A stretch of 38,018 nucleotides of DNA from UMGS1696 sp964430105 (lineage in GTDB: Bacteria; Bacillota; Clostridia; Oscillospirales; CAG-272), in the NCBI GenBank assembly GCA_964430105.1, contig CAYSEF010000019.1, positions 1-38,018 of the forward strand. The letters are read 5' to 3'. Positions 7,173 through 13,676 of this stretch are shown here, one piece after another. Each line of letters opens with the position of its first letter. The stretch's first letter is position 1. The translations under genes were made by a program, and so were the position numbers. The notes under the pieces are model-generated. The model saw only the letters and a program-made list of their open reading frames with translations, ran no database searches and was not told where the DNA came from.

Positions 7173-8198
7173 TTAGTTGAGTTCTGCGAAGTACTTGATA
7201 GTACGAACCATCTGGCTGGTGTAGGAGTTTTCGTTGTCGTACCAAGAAACAACCTGTACCTGGTAAGTATCGTCATCGATCTTTGTAACCATGGTCTGGG
7301 TTGCATCGAACAGAGAACCGTAACGCATACCGATAACGTCGGAGGAAACGATTTCATCAGTGTTGTAACCGAAGGATTCGGAAGCAGCAGCCTTCATAGC
7401 AGCGTTGATGCCTTCCTTGGTAACATCCTTACCCTTAACAACAGCAACGAGGATTGTGGTAGAACCTGTGCAGGTAGGAACTCTCTGAGCGGAGCCGATG
7501 AGCTTACCGTTGAGTTCAGGAATAACAAGACCGATAGCCTTAGCAGCACCAGTGGAGTTAGGAACGATGTTCTGTGCGCCTGCGCGAGCTCTTCTGAGGT
7601 CACCCTTTCTGTGAGGACCATCGAGGATCATCTGGTCGCCGGTGTAAGCATGAACAGTGGTCATGATACCGGAAACGATAGAAGCGTAGTCGTTAAGAGC
7701 CTTTGCCATAGGAGCGAGGCAGTTTGTTGTGCAAGATGCAGCGGAGATGATCTTATCATCAGCTGTAAGAGTCTTTTCGTTAACGCTGTAAACGATGGTC
7801 TTAAGATCGTTGCCTGCGGGAGCAGAAATAACAACCTTCTTAGCACCTGCATCGATGTGAGCCTGGCTCTTTTCCTTAGAGGTATAGAAACCTGTGCATT
7901 CGAGAACTACGTCAACACCGAGTTCACCCCAAGGGCAATCAGCAGCGTTCTTTTCAGCGTAGATCTTGAGAGTCTTGCCGTCTACAGTGATTGTACCAGC
8001 TTCGTCGTCAGCTTCTACAGTGTGGCCCATAGCAACATAGTTACCCTGAGCAGTATCATACTTGAGAAGGTGAGCGAGCATCTTGGGGCTGGTGAGGTCG
8101 TTGATAGCAACAACTTCATAGCCTTCAGCACCGAACATCTGGCGGAATGCGAGACGACCGATACGACCGAAACCGTTAATAGCAACTTTTACGGACAT
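7173..8198 (-). CDS. gapA: Glyceraldehyde-3-phosphate dehydrogenase, type I
   Basis: Glycolytic enzyme that oxidises and phosphorylates glyceraldehyde-3-phosphate with NAD. From the ATG at 8198 it has 341 aa. The N-terminal Rossmann motif is NGFGRIGR (8-15). The catalytic cysteine is C156 in SAASCTTNC, with H183 in TVHAYTGDQ. The conserved WYDNENSY block is near the C-terminus. A frame-extending TTG at 8213 overlaps the GGAGG ribosome binding site, so the ATG at 8198 is the start. The gene is monocistronic with its own promoter and UUCG-loop terminator. Codon use suggests high expression. Confidence 0.97.
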   Translation of the reverse strand: MSVKVAINGFGRIGRLAFRQMFGAEGYEVVAINDLTSPKMLAHLLKYDTAQGNYVAMGHTVEADDEAGTITVDGKTLKIYAEKNAADCPWGELGVDVVLECTGFYTSKEKSQAHIDAGAKKVVISAPAGNDLKTIVYSVNEKTLTADDKIISAASCTTNCLAPMAKALNDYASIVSGIMTTVHAYTGDQMILDGPHRKGDLRRARAGAQNIVPNSTGAAKAIGLVIPELNGKLIGSAQRVPTCTGSTTILVAVVKGKDVTKEGINAAMKAAASESFGYNTDEIVSSDVIGMRYGSLFDATQTMVTKIDDDTYQVQVVSWYDNENSYTSQMVRTIKYFAELN

Positions 8199-8233
8199 TT
8201 TAGTTTCCTCCAATATATAATATTATTTTGATT

Positions 8234-8261
8234 GGGCAATAATAACAGGACAGTAGTGCCC
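8234..8261 (-). promoter_or_regulatory. GGGCA/TGCCC hairpin in the gapA leader
   Basis: GGGCA (8234-8238) and TGCCC (8257-8261) can pair in the 5' UTR between the gapA promoter and its SD. It could be an RNA hairpin or an operator; nothing identifies its function. Confidence 0.3.
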
Positions 8262-8272
8262 TTCAATCATAT

Positions 8273-8301
8273 ATTTTACCTCATTTTCCCGAAATATACA
8301 A
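8273..8301 (-). promoter_or_regulatory. Promoter of gapA
   Basis: Minus strand: TTGTAT (8301-8296), a 17-bp spacer, TAAAAT (8278-8273). The match is 4/6 and 5/6. It leaves a leader of about 70 nt. Confidence 0.6.
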
Positions 8302-8396
8302 TAGGTTTCCGGAAGATTTTTTAAAAATATACTATTTTCATAAATTTATGTTCTCTACGCAGTCGATTTCCGTAAATTTCAACTGCTATTTTTGTG

Positions 8397-8425
8397 TTGA
8401 CAAAAGGGTTTAATTGTGCTATAAT
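8397..8425 (+). promoter_or_regulatory. Sigma-A promoter of rpsF-ssb-rpsR
   Basis: Perfect TTGACA (8397-8402), a 17-bp spacer and a perfect TATAAT (8420-8425). This is the strongest possible match, as expected for a ribosomal protein operon. Confidence 0.92.
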
Positions 8426-8435
8426 CTTTTTTTGA

Positions 8436-8502
8436 ACGGGCAAATCTATCCCGTCTCTCTGCCGCTGTGAGATCGACCAGCGGTCTGAAGTCCATAGGGA
8501 GG
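8436..8502 (+). promoter_or_regulatory. rpsF leader, candidate S6:S18 autoregulatory RNA
   Basis: The leader has a first hairpin ACGGG/CCCGT (8436-8440 with 8450-8454). A second, GC-rich hairpin pairs CCGCTG with CAGCGG (8462-8467 with 8478-8483), just before the AGGGAGGT ribosome binding site. Leaders of rpsF operons in many bacteria bind the S6:S18 complex for feedback control, and position and operon order fit. I cannot confirm the consensus by eye. Confidence 0.45.
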
Positions 8503-8511
8503 TATAAAAAC

Positions 8512-8832
8512 ATGGAAAAGATCAACAATTCTTACGAAACCCTTTTTGTTATCGATGCCGATCTTACCGAAGAAGCTACTAAGGCTTTGATCGAAAAGTT
8601 CACAAAGCTTATCGCAGACAACGGTGAGGTTCTTGAAGTTAATGAATGGGGCAAGCGCAAGCTCGCTTATCCTATCAATGACAAGAACGATGGCTATTAC
8701 GTTCTCGTAAACTTCACTGGTGCACCCACTCTTCCGAGCGAACTCGAAAGAATTTTCGGTATCACCGAAGGTATTCTTCGCTCCATCGTAATCCGTCACG
8801 AAGAAAAGAAGACTGCTAAGGCAGAAGCTTAA
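8512..8832 (+). CDS. rpsF: 30S ribosomal protein S6
   Basis: Small-subunit protein that pairs with S18 on the 16S rRNA platform. The 106-aa product has the S6 pattern: YETLFVIDADL at the first strand, WGKRKLAYPIND in the middle and FGITEGILRSIVIR near the end. The ATG at 8512 is preceded by AGGGAGGT. An upstream in-frame GTG at 8467 lies within the leader hairpin and is rejected. First gene of the rpsF-ssb-rpsR operon. Confidence 0.96.
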   Translation: MEKINNSYETLFVIDADLTEEATKALIEKFTKLIADNGEVLEVNEWGKRKLAYPINDKNDGYYVLVNFTGAPTLPSELERIFGITEGILRSIVIRHEEKKTAKAEA

Positions 8833-8865
8833 CTTTAATATCTTCTCTTATAAGAGGAAAGAAAC

Positions 8866-9378
8866 ATGGCTAACTTCAATTTCAACAAGGTTATTCTTGG
8901 TGGTCGCCTTACTGCAGATCCCGAGTTGAAAACTACTCCTTCGGGTATCTCAGTTACATCTTTCACTGTCGCTGTAAACCGTCGTTTCGGCAACAAGTCC
9001 GGTGAAGATGCTCAGGCTGACTTTTTCAATGTAACCGCGTGGCGACAGACTGCCGAGTTCATTACACGTTATTTCCGTAAAGCAAGCTCTATTTGCGTTG
9101 TAGGCTCTATCCAGACAAGATCTTGGATTGACCAGAACGGACAGAAGCGTTTTGCTACAGAAATCGTGGCTGACGAAGCATATTTTGTAGATGCCAAGAG
9201 CGAAAGCCCTATTGCCGTACAGCAGGCTGCTGCTATGTATGCTCAGGGCGGTCAGACAGGTTCCTATATGCCTGATGGTTACGGCGCTTTCGGTGCCCCC
9301 ACTCAGACCGGAACATATCAGACACAAACTGCACCTAAGTTTGAAGAAATTTCAGACGACGAAGAATTACCCTTCTAA
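8866..9378 (+). CDS. ssb: Single-stranded DNA-binding protein
   Basis: Binds ssDNA as a tetramer in replication and repair. The 170-aa protein has an OB fold (about residues 1-110: NKVILGGRLTADPEL, FFNVTAWRQTAEF). A Gly/Gln/Thr-rich flexible linker leads to the acidic tip DDEELPF, which recruits partner proteins. It sits between rpsF and rpsR as in most Firmicutes. Its AGAGG ribosome binding site partly overlaps a perfect 12-bp palindrome CTCTTATAAGAG (8845-8856) that could reduce its access. Confidence 0.97.
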   Translation: MANFNFNKVILGGRLTADPELKTTPSGISVTSFTVAVNRRFGNKSGEDAQADFFNVTAWRQTAEFITRYFRKASSICVVGSIQTRSWIDQNGQKRFATEIVADEAYFVDAKSESPIAVQQAAAMYAQGGQTGSYMPDGYGAFGAPTQTGTYQTQTAPKFEEISDDEELPF

Positions 9379-9423
9379 TTGAGTTGGGTAGAATTAAATT
9401 TTAACAGGAGGCTTAAGTAAGCA

Positions 9424-9738
9424 ATGGATACAGAAAAGAACGAAGTTGTTGTTGCAGAAGAAACCACTACCGCTCCTGCAGCTGAAAGAACCGAAGCTGC
9501 TCCTCAGAGAGTTCAGCGTCAGAACAGAAACAGAAGAAAGAAAGTTTGCGCTTTCTGTGCAGACAAGATCGAACACGTAGATTATAAGGATACTCGTAGA
9601 CTCCAGAAGTGCGTTTCTGAAAGAGGCAAGATCCTCCCCAGAAGAATTTCCGGTACCTGCGCTAAGCATCAGAGACAGATCACTGTAGCTATCAAGCGTG
9701 CACGTCACATCGCTCTCATGCCTTACATCTCCGACTAA
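9424..9738 (+). CDS. rpsR: 30S ribosomal protein S18, zinc-ribbon (C+) type
   Basis: Partner of S6 on the small subunit. The 104-aa protein is longer than usual because of an acidic/Ala-rich N-terminal extension (about residues 1-30). The core runs from RNRRKKVCAFC to the C-terminus. Four cysteines C42, C45, C63 and C79 suggest the zinc-binding C+ form. The RRISGTCAKHQR block is diagnostic. AGGAGG precedes the ATG. Last gene of the operon, followed by an intrinsic terminator. Confidence 0.96.
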   Translation: MDTEKNEVVVAEETTTAPAAERTEAAPQRVQRQNRNRRKKVCAFCADKIEHVDYKDTRRLQKCVSERGKILPRRISGTCAKHQRQITVAIKRARHIALMPYISD

Positions 9739-9761
9739 TTCGTTTTAGTTCGTATAAATTG

Positions 9762-9797
9762 CTCCCGTAATTCTTAGTGAATTTGCGGGAGTTTTTT
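9762..9797 (+). terminator. Intrinsic terminator of rpsF-ssb-rpsR
   Basis: CTCCCG (9762-9767) pairs with CGGGAG (9786-9791), with AATTC/GAATT extending the inside, then six T. Confidence 0.9.
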
Positions 9798-9831
9798 ATA
9801 TCTTATATCTCGCATATCAATGTACATGAAA

Positions 9832-9851
9832 TTATCAACATCGTTTGATAA
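9832..9851. repeat. Short inverted repeat upstream of the tRNA promoter
   Basis: TTATCAA (9832-9838) and TTGATAA (9845-9851) are perfect complements with a 6-nt loop, 20 bp before the tRNA -35 box. Possible operator or chance in AT-rich DNA. Confidence 0.35.
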
Positions 9852-9870
9852 AAAAACTTTGCTATTTCTA

Positions 9871-9899
9871 TTGACAAATCCGCTCAAATATTGTATAAT
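9871..9899 (+). promoter_or_regulatory. Sigma-A promoter of tRNA-Leu
   Basis: Perfect TTGACA (9871-9876), a 17-bp spacer and TATAAT (9894-9899). Confidence 0.93.
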
Positions 9900-9924
9900 A
9901 GATATGTTCTAGTGAACAACCCAT

Positions 9925-10008
9925 GCGGGTGTGGCGGAATTGGCAGACGCGCAAGATTCAGGTTCTTGTGGGGGCAACTTCGTGAAGGTTCAAGTCCTTT
10001 TACCCGCA
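9925..10008 (+). tRNA. tRNA-Leu, anticodon CAG
   Basis: Acceptor arm GCGGGTG (9925-9931) pairs with TACCCGC (10001-10007), with one G-U pair. The anticodon stem CAAGA/TCTTG holds the loop TTCAGGT, giving CAG, which reads CUG. A long variable arm with a CTTCG loop marks a class II leucine tRNA. The T arm is GGTTCAAGTCC. The discriminator is A (10008). CCA is not encoded (TCA follows), so it must be added post-transcriptionally. Own promoter and terminator. Confidence 0.96.
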
Positions 10009-10010
10009 TC

Positions 10011-10045
10011 ACGTGCTGTATCGTAAGGTATAGCACGTTTTTTTG
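10011..10045 (+). terminator. Intrinsic terminator of tRNA-Leu
   Basis: ACGTGCTGTA (10011-10020) pairs with TATAGCACGT (10029-10038), one mismatch, followed by a run of seven T. Confidence 0.92.
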
Positions 10046-10095
10046 TTTATCAGAATTCTAAGCACTGCAATAAAGTGCTGATCATTTAGCTCCAC

Positions 10096-10124
10096 TTGAC
10101 AATTTCTTCCTTGTGGTGTATAAT
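10096..10124 (+). promoter_or_regulatory. Sigma-A promoter of the GtrA-like gene
   Basis: Perfect TTGACA (10096-10101), a 17-bp spacer and TATAAT (10119-10124), giving a short leader of about 25 nt. Confidence 0.9.
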
Positions 10125-10155
10125 TTTTTTATAAATCCATCATTGAGGCTTCCCT

Positions 10156-10560
10156 ATGCATCTTATAAATCGCTTTCTTAAATCCCAGTCACTAAAATAC
10201 ATTTTTTCATCGTGCGTAGCTTTCGCTATAGATTATATTCTGCTGCTCATTCTCAATGCGGTTATACCGGTAGCTTCATTGGAAATCGGTGCTGCTATTG
10301 CCTGGGTATGTTCTTCACTTGTCAATTTTTTCATTAACAGAAATTTTGTTTTCAAGTCTTCATCTCCGCTGAAAATCGCCCTTCCCGAATATTACGGCCT
10401 TGCAACTGTCGTTTTTCTGCTCAAAACTTATGTAATTCTTGAGCTTCTCACACGCTTCTTCCTTATCCCTTTATCGATTGCAAAGCCTATCGCCGAAGTA
10501 GTGTTTTTTATTTTCAATTATTTCATACAAAAGATTTTCATTTTCAAAAACCAAAAATAA
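10156..10560 (+). CDS. GtrA-like four-TM membrane protein
   Basis: Small membrane protein of the GtrA family, whose members are thought to help flip or move lipid-linked sugars for cell-surface glycans. The 134-aa product has four hydrophobic segments (about residues 14-36, 41-59, 76-99 and 104-130). It carries the family signatures NFFINRNFVF after TM2 and NYFIQKIFIF at the C-terminus. A GAGG ribosome binding site precedes the ATG. It stands alone, with no glycosyltransferase beside it, so its substrate cannot be inferred. Confidence 0.85.
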   Translation: MHLINRFLKSQSLKYIFSSCVAFAIDYILLLILNAVIPVASLEIGAAIAWVCSSLVNFFINRNFVFKSSSPLKIALPEYYGLATVVFLLKTYVILELLTRFFLIPLSIAKPIAEVVFFIFNYFIQKIFIFKNQK

Positions 10561-10595
10561 AAGAAAAAACCACCGATATTTCCTTAAGTGACGTT

Positions 10596-10634
10596 AATTT
10601 AAGAGATGGAGATAACTCTCATCAAGCTTAAATT
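10596..10634. terminator. Hairpin between convergent gtrA-like and spoVG genes
   Basis: AATTTAAG (10596-10603) is complementary to CTTAAATT (10627-10634), and an inner GATGGAG/CTC(T)CATC stem extends it. It sits between two convergent genes and may serve both. It lacks a good U-tract on either strand, so efficiency is uncertain. Confidence 0.4.
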
Positions 10635-10710
10635 TACAGCACTTATATATCGATGGCTACGATTTTCTTCTTACTTTACTTCAATTCTCAAATTGTCAGG
10701 TACTATATTG

Positions 10711-11034
10711 TCATATCTGTTCGGCAAATTCAGCTTCTCTGGCTTCAATCGCTTCTGCTTCTTGTTCTGCGGCAACACGTGCAACTTCTTCTTCATATGC
10801 ACGGATAACTTCTTCTTCAAGCATTCCTCGGAATTCCGCATTGATAGGATGAACGATATCACGATATGTTCCATCGTTATTCTTTCTGCTTGGCATTACA
10901 ATGAAGTTTTTGTCGCGTACACTGATGACTTTGATATCGTGAAGCGCAAGTTGTCCATCAAATGTTACGGAAACTATTGCCTTCATAGGGCCTTCGTCGA
11001 ACAGCTTTCTTACTTTAATATCTGTGATTACCAT
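10711..11034 (-). CDS. spoVG: SpoVG regulatory RNA/DNA-binding protein
   Basis: SpoVG is a small conserved regulator tied to sporulation and cell-envelope control, and binds nucleic acids in other Firmicutes. The 107-aa protein begins MVITDIKVRKLFDEGPMKAI and has the core VTFDGQLALHDIKVI and VMPSRKNNDGTYRDI, then an Ala/Glu-rich helical tail longer than in Bacillus. A frame-extending start at 11130 is rejected: homology begins at the ATG at 11034, preceded by AAAGG. It is divergent from murC and convergent with the GtrA-like gene. No clear sigma-A promoter is seen. Confidence 0.95.
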   Translation of the reverse strand: MVITDIKVRKLFDEGPMKAIVSVTFDGQLALHDIKVISVRDKNFIVMPSRKNNDGTYRDIVHPINAEFRGMLEEEVIRAYEEEVARVAAEQEAEAIEAREAEFAEQI

Positions 11035-11269
11035 GACAATGACTATACCTTTCTTTTTATAAGATTTCACCCAATTCATAGGATGACACCCTAAATATTG
11101 ACTTTGCTGGTTATAAGTATACACCAACAATGTGAAAATGATTCATTAGTTTCATAAATATTTTTTTAATCTACTGTATATTTTTTTTGGATATCCTGCA
11201 AACAAGTGAACAAAATTTTTACACATTTTATTCATAAATATCCAGTTCTCATACGAAAGGACAAAATTT

Positions 11270-12688
11270 ATGGCTTTACCAAACACAAACTTCGGTCCAC
11301 ATGAAATAAAACAAATGCTAGATGGAAAGAGTAATATATTTTTTGCAGGCATAGGCGGAGTGAGTATGAATTCTCTCGCTCACATCAGTCATCTACGTGG
11401 TTATTCTGTATCAGGATACGACCGCTCCCCTTCCCCAATCACTAATAAGCTTGAAGATATCGGCGTTACTGTTTATTATGAATCTGACGAGGCTCACGTT
11501 CACAACTGCGATGCGCTTATATACACCGTAGCAATGCCCGAAAACAACCCCGAATATGCTTATGCTAAAGCAAACGGAATACCAACTATCTCACGCGCTG
11601 ATTATCTCGGTTATCTCATGACAGGTTATGAAAATCGCATAGGAATATCCGGAACTCACGGAAAAAGCACAACCACAGGTATGGTCGCTCGTATTCTCTC
11701 GTATGCAAAGGCTGATCCCACTGTACTTGGCGGTGCTACATTAAAGGAAACCGGATCACCTGACATGATTGGCGGACATGAATTATTCGTCTTTGAAGCT
11801 TGCGAATACATGGATTCCTTCCTTGATTTTTATCCTACAATTTCTGTAGTGCTTAACATTGAGCTTGACCACTTAGATTACTTCCACTCGATAGAGCAAA
11901 TGCGTGGTTCTTTTACAAAATTTATGAATATAGCCGAAACAGCTATTATCAATCTCGATGACGAAAACTGCCGTATCGCAGCAGAAAACTACAGCGGTAA
12001 ACTAATTACTTTCGGTCGCAACAATCCATCAGCCGATTTTTCATCAGCAAATGAAAATATTATTGAAGGTTTTGCTTCGTTTGATATTGTTTCAGCCGGA
12101 AAGTCTATTGCTCATGTAAAACTGAAAGTACCGGGTGAGCACTGCATTTACGATGCTCTTGCTTCTTTCACAGCCTGCTCACTTGTCGGAATTGAGCCTA
12201 AAACCATTGCCGAGGGTTTGGAATCCTTCGATGGAATTGCCAGACGTATGGAAAAAATCTGTGAAACAAAAAATGGTGCAACGGTTTACACCGACTATGC
12301 ACATCATCCCACTGAAATTGCAACAACTCTTGCAGGAGCACGAAAGATGTGCAAGGGAAAGCTGAATCTTGTTTATCAGCCACACACTTACTCTCGTACT
12401 GCAGAGCTTTTTGATGATTTTGTATCAGTTCTTTCTGAATGTGGTGCAGATGAAATAGTTTTGTGCGATATTTACGCTGCACGAGAAACAAATATTTATG
12501 GTGTATCTTCAAGGGGACTTTGCGACAAGATATCAGCCAACGGCAAATCCTGCAAGGTCGCAAAGAATTTTGCTGATGCGGCAAATATGATTAACGAGCT
12601 TTCCGGCGAAAATGATATTGCAATAGTTATGGGAGCCGGTGATGTACTGACGGTTGCAGAAATTCTTAAATCTGATTACACAAAGTAA
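11270..12688 (+). CDS. murC: UDP-N-acetylmuramate--L-alanine ligase
   Basis: Adds L-Ala to UDP-MurNAc, the first step in building the peptidoglycan stem peptide, using ATP in the cytoplasm. The 472-aa protein has the N-terminal nucleotide fold GIGGVSMNSLAH (27-38) and the ATP loop GISGTHGKSTTTG (125-137). The central motif FEACEYMDSF is followed by NIELDHLDYF, and YTDYAHHPTE and YQPHTYSRT lie in the C-terminal domain. An AAAGGA ribosome binding site precedes the ATG. It is monocistronic here and shares a bidirectional terminator with the convergent regulator gene. Confidence 0.96.
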   Translation: MALPNTNFGPHEIKQMLDGKSNIFFAGIGGVSMNSLAHISHLRGYSVSGYDRSPSPITNKLEDIGVTVYYESDEAHVHNCDALIYTVAMPENNPEYAYAKANGIPTISRADYLGYLMTGYENRIGISGTHGKSTTTGMVARILSYAKADPTVLGGATLKETGSPDMIGGHELFVFEACEYMDSFLDFYPTISVVLNIELDHLDYFHSIEQMRGSFTKFMNIAETAIINLDDENCRIAAENYSGKLITFGRNNPSADFSSANENIIEGFASFDIVSAGKSIAHVKLKVPGEHCIYDALASFTACSLVGIEPKTIAEGLESFDGIARRMEKICETKNGATVYTDYAHHPTEIATTLAGARKMCKGKLNLVYQPHTYSRTAELFDDFVSVLSECGADEIVLCDIYAARETNIYGVSSRGLCDKISANGKSCKVAKNFADAANMINELSGENDIAIVMGAGDVLTVAEILKSDYTK

Positions 12689-12698
12689 ACAATAAAAC

Positions 12699-12735
12699 AA
12701 GGTACGGTTTTCACAAAAGATCTCCGTACCTTTTC
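12699..12735. terminator. Bidirectional terminator between murC and the XRE gene
   Basis: AAGGTACGG (12699-12707) pairs with CCGTACCTT (12724-12732). T-rich sequence follows on the plus strand and, via the A-rich left flank, on the minus strand. Confidence 0.85.
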
Positions 12736-12737
12736 TA

Positions 12738-13463
12738 TTATTCACTTTTACTTCCGTAAGATTTCAAATATAATGCAATAATTATTCCCGCAATACCTAC
12801 AACAAGACCAATCACAATCAATATAGTCGAAAAAACAGATACCGGATTACTGCTTTGGAATGATTCAAAAAACGGATCTGAGTAAGACGAAAATGAATTT
12901 CCGATGCTACCGCTTAGCTGTCTTTCAATCTCTGCTGCCATTCCGGGTTCAAGAGGCAGTCCGTCTGATGTATATATCTCCATTCCTCCAACGCCGGAAA
13001 ACGAATTTGAAAATCCCGACATCATACTGTTTACTATGATTTTTGCTATTATGCCAACTAATGCAACACCTCCGCCGCAAATCGCAACATATATCCCAAC
13101 CAGCCAGCCATAACGCCGTACAAGCTGAACTACGCTATTATTAAGGTGTTTGCTCCGGTCGTAGGCATTATCATTTGTTGTATTATTCTCTTTCACATCA
13201 TCTGTCTGCTCATTGTTTTCTGATTCAACATTTTCTTCCTCATCGGAGTATTCGCCTTCATCATCATTGCATTCGTTAAGCAACCAGTCTGTTGTAACTC
13301 CAAATATCTTCGAAAGTGCGACAATATTTCCGAGTTCGGGTACTGCTGTGCCAATCTCCCATTTAGATATAGCTTGACGTGATACGCCTATTTTCTCTGC
13401 AAGCGCCTCCTGGGACATTCCGGCCTTCTTTCAGCATGAGTAAATTTTATCGCCAAGTTTCAT
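12738..13463 (-). pseudogene. Membrane-anchored XRE regulator with in-frame stop at codon 11
   Basis: From the ATG at 13463, behind a GAGGAGG ribosome binding site, the frame reads MKLGDKIYSC, then TGA (13433-13431), then KKAGMSQEALAEKIGVSRQ. That is a normal XRE helix-turn-helix start interrupted by one codon. A CGA-to-TGA change would explain it. The rest is intact: HTH to about residue 60, an acidic Asn/Glu linker, and two TM segments near the middle and C-terminus. Reinitiation at Met16 (13418), which has AAGAAGG upstream, would give 226 aa lacking HTH helix 1. An unrepaired gene would be a membrane-tethered sensor-regulator; its target is unknown. A sequencing error cannot be excluded. 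Confidence 0.65.
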
Positions 13464-13493
13464 AATGGCCTCCTCTTGGTTTTCTATATCTGA

Positions 13494-13522
13494 ATTATAG
13501 CAGATTATTCTAATTAGCGCAA
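13494..13522 (-). promoter_or_regulatory. Promoter of the XRE gene
   Basis: Minus strand: TTGCGC (13522-13517), a 17-bp spacer, perfect TATAAT (13499-13494). It supports the upstream ATG at 13463 as the original start. Confidence 0.65.
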
Positions 13523-13617
13523 GCATCTTTAGCTTGAAATTTCGCAACCGGCAGTAGCAATGTTAATTGTGCGTTGTTATATATCGCTATTTGTTGTTTT
13601 AGAGAACAAATCAAAAC

Positions 13618-13652
13618 ACCGCTTGCTCTATTAGGAGAGAAACGGTGTTTTT
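13618..13652. terminator. Terminator after the SLH-protein gene
   Basis: AACACCG and CGGTGTT are complementary, with a T-run on the plus side and TTTT on the minus side. It lies just beyond the minus-strand stop codon at 13677. Confidence 0.7.
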
Positions 13653-13676
13653 TTATCAGATATTTATTTCAGTCGA

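Noticed and set aside
7611..8231. 206-aa open frame opposite gapA
   Set aside because: Shadow of a highly biased codon-use gene; no family signature.
10060..10085. AGCACT/AGTGCT hairpin between tRNA-Leu and the GtrA-like gene as a terminator
   Set aside because: No U-tract follows, and the tRNA already has a strong terminator just upstream.
10606..11094. 162-aa plus-strand frame opposite spoVG
   Set aside because: spoVG on the other strand has unmistakable homology; the antisense product is Phe/Cys-rich junk.
13431..13433. TGA in the XRE gene read as selenocysteine or tryptophan
   Set aside because: Position in an HTH helix usually holds Arg, no SECIS-like hairpin is evident, and TGA is used as a stop by iscS, dtd and recJ in this window.
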